From Oceanobacillus senegalensis (GTDB lineage: Bacteria > Bacillota > Bacilli > Bacillales > Amphibacillaceae): a stretch of DNA of 64,000 nt. The DNA is taken from positions 4,191,359 to 4,255,358 of the forward strand of contig NZ_LT839648.1 of the NCBI RefSeq assembly GCF_900176885.1, read 5' to 3'. Shown here one piece after another: positions 35,846 to 44,923 of this stretch (the stretch's first letter is position 1; the number at the start of each line of letters is the position of its first letter). A program made the translations under genes and the position numbers. Below the pieces are notes generated by a model that saw only the letters and a program-made list of their open reading frames with translations, did not search any database and was not told the DNA's origin.

Positions 35846-36469
35846 TTGAAAATTAGAGAATTTACTTTAACTACCATTTTTTTATCGGTCATATTATTAT
35901 GCGCTTTTACACCATTTGGTTTTATACATTTAGGAGTAATTAAAGCGACGATAATCCATATTCCAATCATTATAGGTTCCATTATATTAGGACCAAAAAT
36001 TGGTGCTTTCCTAGGATGTGTGTTTGGAATCACTAGTATTGTAACTAATACGCTCGCTCCAACATTACTGTCATTTGCTTTTTCCCCAGCGATTCCTGTT
36101 TTGGGCACAAGCCAAGGAAGTCTTTGGGCATTATGTATTGCAATCGTTCCAAGAGTAATAATTGGTTTTATCCCTTACTATATTTTTAAAGCTGTTGATA
36201 AAACTATAATAAAGAAAAAGTCCAACCAGAAACCGGCTTTATTTTTAACTGGTCTGCTTACAACGTTTATACATACATTTTTAGTAATGGGTTCTATATC
36301 TTTAATATTTCAGGATGCCTATGCTCAAGCTATTCAAGCCAGTAGCACGAGTGCCATTTACCAAGCAGTTTTAACTGTGTTTTTTACAAATGGAATCGTT
36401 GAGGCATTTCTTGCTGCATTTGTAACAGCGACAGTTGTCCCCCCGCTATTTAAACTATCAAAAAAATAA
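35846..36469 (+). CDS. ECF transporter S component (vitamin-uptake type)
   Basis: The 207-residue protein has about six hydrophobic helices. The N-terminal LTTIFLSVILLCAFTPFG, the long HIPIIIGSIILGPKIGAFLGCVFGITSI and a conserved helix with PRVIIGFIPYYIF fit the substrate-binding S components of energy-coupling-factor transporters. These bind a vitamin and share the EcfAAT module encoded elsewhere. The start is TTG with a weak AAAGAAG site, so the start is uncertain. The ligand cannot be deduced (pantothenate-type proteins are similar in length). No ligand riboswitch was seen upstream. Confidence 0.75.
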   Translation: MKIREFTLTTIFLSVILLCAFTPFGFIHLGVIKATIIHIPIIIGSIILGPKIGAFLGCVFGITSIVTNTLAPTLLSFAFSPAIPVLGTSQGSLWALCIAIVPRVIIGFIPYYIFKAVDKTIIKKKSNQKPALFLTGLLTTFIHTFLVMGSISLIFQDAYAQAIQASSTSAIYQAVLTVFFTNGIVEAFLAAFVTATVVPPLFKLSKK

Positions 36470-36568
36470 ATACCGTAATTTAACAACAAAGAAGTCGTGG
36501 AATATTTGAGAAACTTGTCTATTCCTCCGCCCGATATCAATACTGTCAGGGGAAAACAAGGATAAAAT

Positions 36569-36818
36569 ACGGTCATTAACACCACATACACTTCGTCATG
36601 GGTTTGCTATATTGAGTGTAGAACATAAAATGGATGTGTATCGGATTATGCAAACCCTGGGACACGAAATAATTGAGACCACTCCAATTTATTTAGAGAA
36701 CAAGCAAAGTAAAGAAACGAATGCAGCACATGATTGGAAAAATAATACACACCTTAATATGAGGCCGGGACAAAAGTGTTTATATCAATGTGAAATCCGA
36801 ACATGGTCGTGCATATAA
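36569..36818 (+). pseudogene. Tyrosine recombinase/integrase C-terminal remnant
   Basis: The frame reads RSLTPHTLRHGFAILSVEHK, then RIMQTLGHEIIETTPIYLE. This has the family's catalytic Arg in HTLRHGF, the His in LGH, and the nucleophilic Tyr in IYLE. The N-terminal and core domains are missing, and upstream frames are interrupted. The reading frame runs into a 222-bp inverted repeat at 36766 that may have destroyed the gene. Confidence 0.75.
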
Positions 36819-36988
36819 TCCGCTACGGAAATACACTACGCTTTCCGCGGCCGCTGCTGAGCCTACTTCGAGCTATCGCTCTTCGTAGTCTCACCTAGGC
36901 TTTTCTTGCCGCAGGAGTCTCCGTGTATTTCCTTCGCTAGTAAGATGCAATGTTTGGATTTGGGCTAAACACTTTAGTTATGTCCCAG
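36766..36988. repeat. MITE-like element with 'GGGACATAACTAAAGTGTTT' ends
   Basis: The ends, GGGACAAAAGTGTTT (36767) and the inverse of GGGACATAACTAAAGTGTTT (36987), face each other. Inner palindromic parts are ggaaatacactacgctttcc and the inverse ggagtctccgtgtatttcc, plus AATCCGAACAT/ATGTTTGGATT. Repeats of this kind are common in Bacillaceae genomes. No ORF is present. Degraded coding traces on the minus strand follow to about 37240. Confidence 0.75.
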
Positions 36989-37308
36989 ACTCTTTTTTCT
37001 AAAAAAGTCTACCGCTTCGAGCGTTGAAGGAAACAACCCAAAGACTTTTTCTTTTCTATTTTTCTTAGACCTATTGTAATGCTTTTGCGGAAGATGAAAT
37101 TTTTCGTATTTTTTTCAGGTCTCCTAAAGTATCTTCCAAACTAGTAACATTGAAATCCCTTTCTAATAAAATCATATCTGGTTTTGATCAGGTAGCTTGT
37201 TAACAATTAGATCGATATCAAGTCGGTCTTTTTAATTTATTTAATTTCCTGAATATTGTAAGTGGACAAATGAAATGTATGTTAGGATAAACTGTTAGGG
37301 GGATTAAA

Positions 37309-37524
37309 ATGGGAAAAGGCAAAGAAACACCTGAAGAAAGAAGAGAAAGACTAAGACAACAAGGATGGAAAGACAACCAGACTGGCAATTTAAACGATTC
37401 ATTAAATAGAGGTGCTAATGGTAGCCTTGCTGATTTAGTGGGCGGTTTAGGTTGGAAAGGTACAGGAATACTTATTCTTGTCATACTATTAGGATTTATA
37501 ATATATGCCGTTTTCTCTCGTTAA
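37309..37524 (+). CDS. DUF6366-type small membrane protein
   Basis: This 71-residue protein opens with KGKETPEERRERLRQQGWKD, has a polar middle with NLNDSLNRGANGSLADLVGG and ends with one membrane helix (GTGILILVILLGFIIYAVF). The order of a charged N-terminus, GNLND and a single C-terminal helix matches the uncharacterised DUF6366 family as I remember it. The ATG is preceded by AGGGGG. No operon partner. Function unknown. Confidence 0.7.
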   Translation: MGKGKETPEERRERLRQQGWKDNQTGNLNDSLNRGANGSLADLVGGLGWKGTGILILVILLGFIIYAVFSR

Positions 37525-37641
37525 TTGGTGCTCTTCTTGAATAAGAAGGTGTCTTTTTGATATGCCTTCCACATGAAGGGATTAGATGTATAAAGGAAAA
37601 AACATGGTGAACTTTTTCGATCTGGTGTGTGTAAGAAGATA

Positions 37642-37676
37642 AACGCTCAGAGTTTAAAATTTCTGAGCGCTTTTTA
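37642..37676 (+). terminator. Intrinsic terminator
   Basis: ACGCTCAGA/TCTGAGCGC with an A/T-rich loop is followed by TTTTTA. It lies downstream of the DUF6366-type gene. On the minus strand it may also terminate the catalase message. Confidence 0.65.
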
Positions 37677-37695
37677 TGGTATTTTATCAAAAATG

Positions 37696-37785
37696 TGGGG
37701 GTCACCTCAAACCTGTCTTCGTGCCCCTTACTTCGTTATTCCTGACATTCCTTGGGACGCGGGACCTGACCCCATGTCCCGGTCC
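37696..37785. repeat. Short repeat relative G at the catalase 3' end
   Basis: The ends gggggtcacctcaaacctg (37697) and the inverse gggacatggggtcaggtcc (minus strand, about 37785) belong to the inverted-end repeat family. It spans the stop codon of the second catalase and supplies its last 16 residues. Confidence 0.6.
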
Positions 37786-39809
37786 CAGAAGCGGGATTGG
37801 GCAATAGCTGTAACAAAATCCTGCTTAAAATTGGTACTATTTGCTGCCATGACGACACCTACTAGGTTTTCCGAATCTGTTGGTGCAATCATGGACTGAC
37901 CAGTAGTAGCAATACCTAGAGGCTTGTAGAGTTTATAAGCCATGTTCACAAACTCTAAAACATTTTGCTTAAACCTTTTTTCATTAGGAGTATTTCCTCC
38001 GACAACGTAAACGGAGTCAACTAAGTATGGACCAGAAGTCAGGAACGTTTTATTCACCTTGATTTTTCCTCCATTGGCTCCAGTGACGAATCCAAGCCGC
38101 TCGCTAATAATATCGTAAAAAACCTTTTGCTCGTCAAAGAACTGAAGAACCTCGGTTACTTCTTGATCATTAAAACCATTGCCAATCAGTACACCAACTT
38201 TTTTCGTATACGCGCTAGGAGGTGTGTTGAATTGACTTAAAGATGGATAACTATCCGAAACTGGGACATGGCTGCCTGATGGACGAGCAACACCAATATT
38301 ATCTGCAACAGTCGACGCCAGTTCTACATCGACATTGGCTAATAAATTTACATTTTGTTGACGAACGGATTCATCCATTACGTTACCGAGCTGATAGCTA
38401 AACGCTTCGATGGTATGCATTTTTTCTACAGGAGTTAAGCTATTCCAGAATATTCGTGTCTGTGAAAAGTAATCATTGGCCGAATCAATCCGTTTACGCG
38501 TTGTGCGAGCCCCTACTTCTTTCGGATAATGTTCATAACCACCTTCGTCGATTGGTGTTTCATGAGGGGTATTATCCGCTAACGAATTATTATGGTAGTT
38601 CACATGGTCCACATCAATTCGATAACGCATCGGTCCACGTCTTTGGTTATTATGGAATGGACAAACCGGTTTATTAATTGGCAACTGTTGGAAATTTGGC
38701 CCAATCCGATAAAGTTGTGCACTATGATACGCAACTAATCTACCTTGCAATACAGGATCATTGGAAAAATCAATCCCAGGAACAACGTTGGCAGGATTAA
38801 ACGCGACTTGTTCGGATTCAGTATGGTAATTTTCAATGTTTCGATTTAGCGTCATTTTACCAATGATCTCTACGGGAATCAGTTCTTCTGGCCAGAACTT
38901 GGTCGGGTCAAGGACGTCAATATCATATTTGTGCTCATCTTCAACAGGGATAAGTTGAACCCCTAATTCGTATTCCGGATAAGCACCACGGTCAATTGCT
39001 TCCCGGAGGTCTTTTCGATGAAAATCAGGATCAATTCCACCGATTTTAATTGCCTCTTCTTGAAGAAAAGATTCAACCCCAAGAACAGGTTTCCAAACAA
39101 ACCGTACATAAGTTGCTTTCCCTTGTTCATTCACAAACGTATACGTATTAATGGACCACGACTCCATATGGCGATAACTTCTTAACACCCCTCTGTCTGA
39201 CATAATCCATGTAACCATATGAACCGCCTCGGGATTATTCGCGACATAATCCCAAAATTTGTCGTGAGCACCTGTAGCTGTTGGGATATCATCATCCTGT
39301 TTGGATTGGTATGCATGCATTGCATCCGGGAATTTCATTGCGTCAAAGTTAATAAGTACAGGCATAGCAATGGTTGTTAAGTCATAATTTCCCTCTTCCG
39401 TGTATAACTTAACACCCTGACAACGTAAATCTCTCGCTGTATCATACGAACCTCTTGGCCCTTGGACGGTTGAAAAACGAATAGTTAGAGGGGTCTTTTT
39501 CCCAGATTCTTGTAGAAAATTTGCTTTTGTAACATGTTTCATTGATTTGTAACATTCAAACTCCCCATGGGCACTGTACCCTCGGGCATGGACCACCCTT
39601 TCAGGTTCCTCTTCATGTACAAAATGAGTGATTTTTTCAAAGTACTGCCAATCCTCATGTAATGTTGGTCCACGTTCGCCTGCTTTTAATAATTCCCTGT
39701 CATTTGCAATGGTCCTTCCTTGACCGGTCGTCAATGGTTTCCCGATGTGCTGAACACGATACTCGTCTAATTGTTTTTGTTTCTTATCTTTCATTGGATC
39801 GTTATTCAA
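37728..39809 (-). CDS. katE: Large-subunit catalase (KatE/HPII type), second copy
   Basis: The 693-residue protein has the large-catalase landmarks: distal His in VVHARGYSAHGEFECYK, Asn in FWDYVANNPEAVHM, proximal Tyr in GRLVAYHSAQLYRIG, and the C-terminal DJ-1-like domain (VGVLIGNGFNDQEVTEVLQ onward). It starts at TTG after AGGAGG with nine bases spacing. Catalases of this type end near FWDR or FWNR; here 16 further residues (DMGSGPASQGMSGITK) are encoded by a short member of the repeat family. It is a paralog of the protein at 30371, clearly diverged. Confidence 0.94.
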   Translation of the reverse strand: MNNDPMKDKKQKQLDEYRVQHIGKPLTTGQGRTIANDRELLKAGERGPTLHEDWQYFEKITHFVHEEEPERVVHARGYSAHGEFECYKSMKHVTKANFLQESGKKTPLTIRFSTVQGPRGSYDTARDLRCQGVKLYTEEGNYDLTTIAMPVLINFDAMKFPDAMHAYQSKQDDDIPTATGAHDKFWDYVANNPEAVHMVTWIMSDRGVLRSYRHMESWSINTYTFVNEQGKATYVRFVWKPVLGVESFLQEEAIKIGGIDPDFHRKDLREAIDRGAYPEYELGVQLIPVEDEHKYDIDVLDPTKFWPEELIPVEIIGKMTLNRNIENYHTESEQVAFNPANVVPGIDFSNDPVLQGRLVAYHSAQLYRIGPNFQQLPINKPVCPFHNNQRRGPMRYRIDVDHVNYHNNSLADNTPHETPIDEGGYEHYPKEVGARTTRKRIDSANDYFSQTRIFWNSLTPVEKMHTIEAFSYQLGNVMDESVRQQNVNLLANVDVELASTVADNIGVARPSGSHVPVSDSYPSLSQFNTPPSAYTKKVGVLIGNGFNDQEVTEVLQFFDEQKVFYDIISERLGFVTGANGGKIKVNKTFLTSGPYLVDSVYVVGGNTPNEKRFKQNVLEFVNMAYKLYKPLGIATTGQSMIAPTDSENLVGVVMAANSTNFKQDFVTAIAQSRFWDRDMGSGPASQGMSGITK

Positions 39810-40226
39810 AATAATATTCCTCCTAAAGGTTTTTAAGAAATACGATTATTAGATTTCACCAACAACCCACAAATATGCATACTTGGTAAAATTTTGGGGC
39901 GTAAAGGAAGAAGTTTTACTATGAGATGCATGTCATCATAATGAGCTAATTTTATATCCAGTATTGAGCTGCCCGAGAAGGATTAATCGCCTGGATGGGG
40001 CAGAAGAGTGGAATGAGGAACAAGGTGCGTAATGGATCTATGTTATAAATAATGAAGTTTTCACCATTCCTTATTTAAATTTGCAAACATACATATCGTC
40101 GGTCGTCTCTTTTCTTCCAAATGGAGGAAATTATTTTTGAATGTTGTGTTAGTATGGAGTGGGATAGGAGAAGGATGTACGGAAGAATAGATGATCGAAA
40201 ACTGGTTATGGAAATGGGGGAAGTAT

Positions 40227-40856
40227 ATGCGAAAATTTAGTAAATCATTTCTAATATATTTTAGTGGTATCGTTGTATTAACATTAGGAATTTCTCTCAC
40301 GATTCAATCTGAATTAGGAACTTCTCCGTTTGATGCATTACTCGTTGGTTTATATCGCACATTTGGGTTAACGATAGGTAGTTGGGAAATTGTTGTTGGG
40401 TCTGCGATGGTGTTGCTGAATGCCATAGCTCTAAAAGCAAGACCCGAACTTTTAGCTATATTAACTTCCCTTATTACAGGAATTGGTATTGATACGTGGC
40501 TTTTATTATTAGGAGAATGGTTAATACCGCAATATTTCTTGGAACAAGTTTTATTCGTGTTACTAGGCATTCTTTTTAGCGGGATAGGTATTGCTATTTA
40601 TTTAGAGTCAAGCTTTGCACCGAACCCAATGGACCGCTCGATGGTTATTTTAACAGATAAAACAGGGTGGTCCTTTAGTAGGTCACGGGCAATCATTAGT
40701 ATTGTATTAGTCATTATTGCTTTCTTTTTCAATGGTGCGATTGGTATTGGCACCTTGCTTAACGCATTACTTACTGGGGTTATTATCCAGTGGATTCGCC
40801 CATATGTGTTAAACATGCTTTATAGACACCCTATAAAAAAGGAACATATCAGCTAG
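40227..40856 (+). CDS. YczE/YyaS/YitT-type membrane protein
   Basis: This 209-residue protein has about five or six helices with the pattern of the YczE family: GIVVLTLGISLTIQSELGTSPFDALLVGLYRTFG at the N-terminus and LYLESSFAPNPMDRSMVIL in the middle. The start at 40227 has GGGGGAAG nearby; an ATG 36 bases upstream lacks a site. YczE-type proteins have unknown biochemical function. A distant relative is encoded at 51147. The 417-base gap before it holds nothing recognisable. Confidence 0.8.
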   Translation: MRKFSKSFLIYFSGIVVLTLGISLTIQSELGTSPFDALLVGLYRTFGLTIGSWEIVVGSAMVLLNAIALKARPELLAILTSLITGIGIDTWLLLLGEWLIPQYFLEQVLFVLLGILFSGIGIAIYLESSFAPNPMDRSMVILTDKTGWSFSRSRAIISIVLVIIAFFFNGAIGIGTLLNALLTGVIIQWIRPYVLNMLYRHPIKKEHIS

Positions 40857-41004
40857 TTGTTCCAATAATTTGGTGCCTTCCTCAATAAGGATGGTGCTAT
40901 TTTTTTGTATTTTTTTCTTGATAATTCATGCGTAAAAATGAAATCCTGCCGTAAATAAGATTTGACAATATGGAAATGTCGGTTTAAAATTACTTTAAAT
41001 TAAG

Positions 41005-41031
41005 TATATATTAATTCATTATATATTAATT
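41005..41031. promoter_or_regulatory. Putative MarR/MhqR operator (direct repeats TATATATTAATT)
   Basis: TATATATTAATT occurs twice, 15 bases apart. The core ATATTAATT recurs before the MarR gene (44680) and TAATATATTAATC before the DoxX gene (45593). The region is upstream of the mhq-like dioxygenase genes. Shared use by the local MarR regulator is inferred. Confidence 0.45.
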
Positions 41032-41069
41032 AAAAGTAAATAAACAAAAATCCTCTGGGAGGAGAATGA

Positions 41070-41170
41070 ATGGGCTGAATTGGAAAACCTAGTAAAGGAA
41101 CGACGCTCATTAATAATTTTTACCTAATAATCCGATTACTAGAAAAGAATTAAATGAGATATTTGGATAA
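41070..41170 (+). pseudogene. mhqN-like nitroreductase N-terminal remnant
   Basis: Joining two frames gives WAELENLVKERRS, then NNFLPNNPITRKELNEIFG followed by a stop. This is the start of MhqN/YdfN-type nitroreductases (LVNERRSASNFL...PIT.E.LNE.F). At least one frameshift, a stop and loss of everything after about 30 residues leave a relic. It lies where mhqN would precede mhqO in the B. subtilis mhqNOD order. Confidence 0.7.
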
Positions 41171-41185
41171 ATAGGAGGATTGTTC

Positions 41186-41794
41186 ATGCTTTCTTTTGAC
41201 CCTCGAAATAATAAAGAGCGGGAAAATTATAAACTGCTAATCGGCAGTATTGTGCCGAGACCGATTGCGTTTGTGACAAGTATTGCGGAAGATGGAACAG
41301 TAAACGGTGCGCCATTTAGTTATTTCAATATTGTTTCGTCCAATCCACCCATGTTATCTGTATCAACCCAACGGAAAAATGGAGAGATGAAAGATACTGC
41401 ACGAAACATTAAGGAGAATAAAGAATTTGTTGTGCATATCGTGGATGAACAAAATGTTGAAAAAATGAACATCACGGCAGCATCCTTACCACCTAACGTG
41501 AGTGAAATTGAAAAAGCGGACTTATCACCGATTGAGAGTGAAAAACTTTCCGTACCAGGTGTGAAAGAAGCCAAAGTCCGATTGGAATGTAAATTAGAGT
41601 ATTCCCTTGAACTTGGCGAAAATGATTCGATTGGCACGGACTTCATAATTGGAAAGGTCGTCCAATTTCACATAGATGAGGCTATCTATGAAAATGGAAG
41701 AATAAATCACGAGACGCTCGGTGCGGTTAGCCGACTAGCTGGATCTAATTATGCGAAGATCGGTGATGTATTTTCCATAGAAAGACCAAAGTAA
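41186..41794 (+). CDS. Flavin reductase family protein (mhq-like island)
   Basis: This 202-residue protein has the flavin-reductase split barrel: YKLLIGSIVPRPIAFVTSIAE, NGAPFSYFNIVSSNPPMLSVS and the C-terminal LGAVSRLAGSNYAKI. It is related to, but clearly distinct from, the protein at 19006. The ATG at 41186 follows AGGAGG. It is the first intact gene of the operon with the two ring-cleaving dioxygenases, so it may supply reduced flavin or act on quinones. Confidence 0.88.
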   Translation: MLSFDPRNNKERENYKLLIGSIVPRPIAFVTSIAEDGTVNGAPFSYFNIVSSNPPMLSVSTQRKNGEMKDTARNIKENKEFVVHIVDEQNVEKMNITAASLPPNVSEIEKADLSPIESEKLSVPGVKEAKVRLECKLEYSLELGENDSIGTDFIIGKVVQFHIDEAIYENGRINHETLGAVSRLAGSNYAKIGDVFSIERPK

Positions 41795-41810
41795 AGGGGG
41801 AAGAATAAGC

Positions 41811-42734
41811 TTGAAAACATCCGGAATTCATCATATTACGGCAATTGTCAATGATCCACAAGTAAATGTTGATTTTTATTCCAACGTATTGGGATTAAGA
41901 CTTGTGAAAAAAACAGTGAACTTTGACCGACCGGAAGTATATCATTTATATTTTGGGAATGAATCAGGTCATCCTGGAACCATTATCACATTCTTTCCTT
42001 GGCCAAAACTTCCTAAAGGACGTATCGGTACTGGACAAGTAGGTACCACAAGTTATGCTATTCCGGTAGGTTCAATGGATTTTTGGAAAAATCGTTTGCG
42101 TGAACAAGGAATTTCTTTCACATCGGATGTCCGTTTTAACGAAACGTATATCGAGTTTGAAGATCCAGATGGACTAAAACTCGAGATGGTGGAACGGGAA
42201 GAAGGACCAGAAAATAGTTGGAGCACGAAGGGTATTCCATCCAAATACGCCATTAAAGGATTTGGTGGAGCCATTTTAAATTCCAAGCAGCCGAATCAGA
42301 CGGTAGATATATTAGAAAATGTATTAGGAATGGAATTTATAGCTCAAGAGAATAATTATTTACGTTTTCAAACGCAAGGCTCCTTAGGGAATAGGATTGA
42401 TATGAAACTATCTCCATCTGTCCGGGGTCTTGCTGGTGCAGGAACGATTCATCATATTGCATGGAGGGCGAAGGATGATGAAGAACATTCCAAATGGAGA
42501 GAGTTATTGGAAAAGAAGGGATATAAACCGACTGAAATAAAGGAACGTCATTATTTTAAAGCCATTTATTTTTATGAACCAGGGGGAATCCTTTTTGAAA
42601 TAGCGACCGATCCTCCAGGGTTTGCAGTGGATGAAGAACCAGAAAAACTTGGTGAGGAATTGATGCTACCAAGTTGGTTGGAAGCAAAAAGGAAAAAATT
42701 TGAAAAGACTTTACCATCTATTAGGGAGGAATAA
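41811..42734 (+). CDS. mhqO: Ring-cleaving dioxygenase, MhqO type (VOC fold)
   Basis: This 307-residue protein has two vicinal-oxygen-chelate modules. It begins TSGIHHITAIVNDPQVNVDF with FYSNVLGLRLVKKTVNFDRP, and the second module contains IHHIAWRAKDDEEH and FYEPGGILFEIATDPPGF. The His and Glu of these blocks are the expected metal ligands. MhqO-type enzymes are induced by hydroquinones and quinones in B. subtilis. TTG start after GGGGGAAG. The next gene follows after two bases and is its paralog. Confidence 0.9.
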   Translation: MKTSGIHHITAIVNDPQVNVDFYSNVLGLRLVKKTVNFDRPEVYHLYFGNESGHPGTIITFFPWPKLPKGRIGTGQVGTTSYAIPVGSMDFWKNRLREQGISFTSDVRFNETYIEFEDPDGLKLEMVEREEGPENSWSTKGIPSKYAIKGFGGAILNSKQPNQTVDILENVLGMEFIAQENNYLRFQTQGSLGNRIDMKLSPSVRGLAGAGTIHHIAWRAKDDEEHSKWRELLEKKGYKPTEIKERHYFKAIYFYEPGGILFEIATDPPGFAVDEEPEKLGEELMLPSWLEAKRKKFEKTLPSIREE

Positions 42735-42736
42735 AA

Positions 42737-43723
42737 TTGAATCAATTAAAAGGTCTACATCACATAACAGCAATCACAAGCAGTGCAGAAAAGATTTATG
42801 AATTTTTCACGTATGTGCTAGGCATGCGTTTAGTTAAAAAAACGGTGAATCAAGACGATATTCAAACGTATCATTTATATTTTACAGATGATAAAGGAAG
42901 CCCGGGTACCGACATGACGTTCTTTGATTTTCCTGGTATACCAAAAGGCGTTCACGGTACGAATGAAATTTTCAAAACATCCTTCCGTGTGCCGAATGAT
43001 AAGGCACTGGATTATTGGGTAAAACGTTTCAATCGGCTTGAAGTGAAACATACAGGAATAAAAGAGCAATTTGGCAAAAAGACACTTTCTTTTGTCGACT
43101 TTGATGACCAGCAATATCAGTTGATTTCTGATGAAACCAACACAGGTGTTGATTCCGGTACACCATGGCAAAAGGGACCTATTCCTTTAGAATATGCGAT
43201 TACTGGTTTAGGCCCAATCTTTGTACGGGTTGACAATGTTGATTATTTTAAGGAAATGATGGAAAGAGTTCTATTATTTAAAGAAATAGATAACGAAGGT
43301 TCCTTCCACCTATTTGAAACGGGTGAAGGTGGAAATGGTGCCCAAGTCATTGTGGAGTATAATACGATTCTACCTCCAGCACGACAAGGATATGGAACGG
43401 TTCACCATGCAGCATTCCGTGTTAATGACCGTCAAGAATTGGATGAATGGATGAAACAATTGAACACCTTCCGCTTTCCTAATTCCGGATATGTGGAACG
43501 TTACTATTTTGGATCATTGTATACGAATGTGGCACCACAAATATTATTTGAAATGGCAACAGATGGCCCAGGGTTTATGGGGGATGAGCCCTATGAAACA
43601 CTTGGAGAAAAATTAGCTTTACCTCCTTTCTTTGAATCCAAAAGGGAAGAGATTGAAAAGTTAGTTCGACCTATTGACACAGTGAGAAGTACAAAAGAGT
43701 TTGTGAAGGAATATGAGGAATAA
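42737..43723 (+). CDS. Ring-cleaving dioxygenase, MhqO type, second copy
   Basis: A 328-residue VOC-fold protein paralogous to the upstream gene: LKGLHHITAITSSAEKIYEF, YVLGMRLVKKTVNQDDIQTYH, VHHAAFRVNDRQELDEW and LFEMATDGPGFMGDE. Metal-ligand His and Glu positions are kept. TTG start behind AGGAGG. The tandem pair suggests duplication with possible substrate divergence. It lies two bases after mhqO. Confidence 0.88.
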   Translation: MNQLKGLHHITAITSSAEKIYEFFTYVLGMRLVKKTVNQDDIQTYHLYFTDDKGSPGTDMTFFDFPGIPKGVHGTNEIFKTSFRVPNDKALDYWVKRFNRLEVKHTGIKEQFGKKTLSFVDFDDQQYQLISDETNTGVDSGTPWQKGPIPLEYAITGLGPIFVRVDNVDYFKEMMERVLLFKEIDNEGSFHLFETGEGGNGAQVIVEYNTILPPARQGYGTVHHAAFRVNDRQELDEWMKQLNTFRFPNSGYVERYYFGSLYTNVAPQILFEMATDGPGFMGDEPYETLGEKLALPPFFESKREEIEKLVRPIDTVRSTKEFVKEYEE

Positions 43724-43761
43724 AAATGGAATCTCAACCAATAAAAAAAGGGGAATTGACG

Positions 43762-44043
43762 ATGAAACATATCTTTCAAAAAGGAAATGATCCATCCAAA
43801 CCAACATTACTATTATTGCATGGAACAGGAGGGACAGAACATGACCTTCTGCCACTCACAGATAAGATTGATCCAGATGCCAATATTTTAAGTGTACGAG
43901 GAAATGTTCTGGAGAATGGAATGCCACGCTTTTTTAAAAGATTAGCGGAAGGGGTATTTGATGAAGAAGACTTGATCTTCCGTACAAAAGAATTGAATGA
44001 GTTTTTAGATGACGCAGCTGGTAAATGGTACAAGGGTGTATAA
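43762..44043 (+). pseudogene. mhqD-type carboxylesterase, C-terminally truncated
   Basis: The 93 residues match the first half of the MhqD/YodD alpha/beta hydrolase: MKHIFQKGNDPSKPTLLLLH, GTGGTEHDLLPL and RGNVLENGMPRFFKRL. The family is about 200 residues and carries the nucleophile in a GYSNG motif; here the frame stops (GKWYKGV) before it, and I found no trace of it downstream. Active-site Ser, Asp and His are therefore absent. An unusable or new short product is possible. Start at 43762 follows AAAGGGG. Confidence 0.8.
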
Positions 44044-44130
44044 ACATTTACTGCTCGCTATTAACTGGGATGACGGTTAATAGTGAAAGAATGATGTAGT
44101 TTTTAAAAAAGGAAAAGAGGTGCTCGTTGT

Positions 44131-44541
44131 ATGGTAACCCTCTATATAACGCCAAGCTGTACGTCCTGTAGAAAGGCTAGAGCATGGTTTCAAGAAAATG
44201 AAATACCATATAAAGAACGAAACATGTTTTCTGAAACTATGTCGATCGATGAGATAAAAGAAATATTACGATTAACGGAAAATGGGACAGAAGAAATCAT
44301 TTCAACGCGCTCCAAGGTATTTCAAGAATTAGATGGTGATATGAATCAGCTGCCAATGAAAGAGCTATACCCAATGATTCAAAAAAACCCTGGAATTTTA
44401 AAAAGACCAATTATTGTTGATGGAAAAAGATTGCAAGTAGGTTATAACGAAGACGAGATTCGAAGTTTTCTCCCTCGATCCATAAAGACACTTCATTTAC
44501 ATGAAGCTCAAAGAATAATCGATGAAACGGCAATGGGCTAA
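44131..44541 (+). CDS. spxA: Spx/ArsC-family regulator
   Basis: This 136-residue protein has the redox switch CTSC at residues 10-13, the loop [19 protein letters not shown] containing the conserved Gly that contacts the RNA polymerase alpha subunit, and the Spx-typical [20 protein letters not shown] with the Arg that senses sulfate. It ends in the typical [17 protein letters not shown]. Spx binds RNA polymerase and activates thiol-stress genes. It sits within the quinone-resistance island, and quinones are strong thiol oxidants, so a functional link is plausible. ATG behind AAAGAGG. Confidence 0.88.
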   Translation: MVTLYITPSCTSCRKARAWFQENEIPYKERNMFSETMSIDEIKEILRLTENGTEEIISTRSKVFQELDGDMNQLPMKELYPMIQKNPGILKRPIIVDGKRLQVGYNEDEIRSFLPRSIKTLHLHEAQRIIDETAMG

Positions 44542-44679
44542 AACAAATCCCTAGGAGCATTAGATGATATAGGAGTACTTCCTCCAGGCATATTTGTGAG
44601 ATTCATGAATAATAACTGTTGACAAATGTGTGACCAAGGGTTATGTTTATATTGAATTAAATATAAACTAACTCGTAAT

Positions 44680-44692
44680 ATATTAATTATAT
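44680..44692. promoter_or_regulatory. Putative operator upstream of the MarR gene
   Basis: ATATTAATTATAT, part of taatatattaattatat, repeats the core found at 41005 and 45593. It lies 230 bases before the MarR start in a very AT-rich gap (44542-44923) that otherwise holds nothing recognisable. Confidence 0.4.
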
Positions 44693-44923
44693 ATATTTAT
44701 AAAGGAGGGAAGGATATATTCGTATTTGTTTAAAAAGCATAAGAATTTTTTAATCAATTTGAAATAGAGATTTATTAATTGTACGTTACCTTTCGTTATA
44801 TTGACATTTGGTACAGTGCGAGATAAATTATATTTAGTATGAATTTGGGATATATAATTGGATATATATAAATTAAAGGCTTTATATTGCCTCCGTACAG
44901 AAAAGTTAAAAGGAATGAATAAA

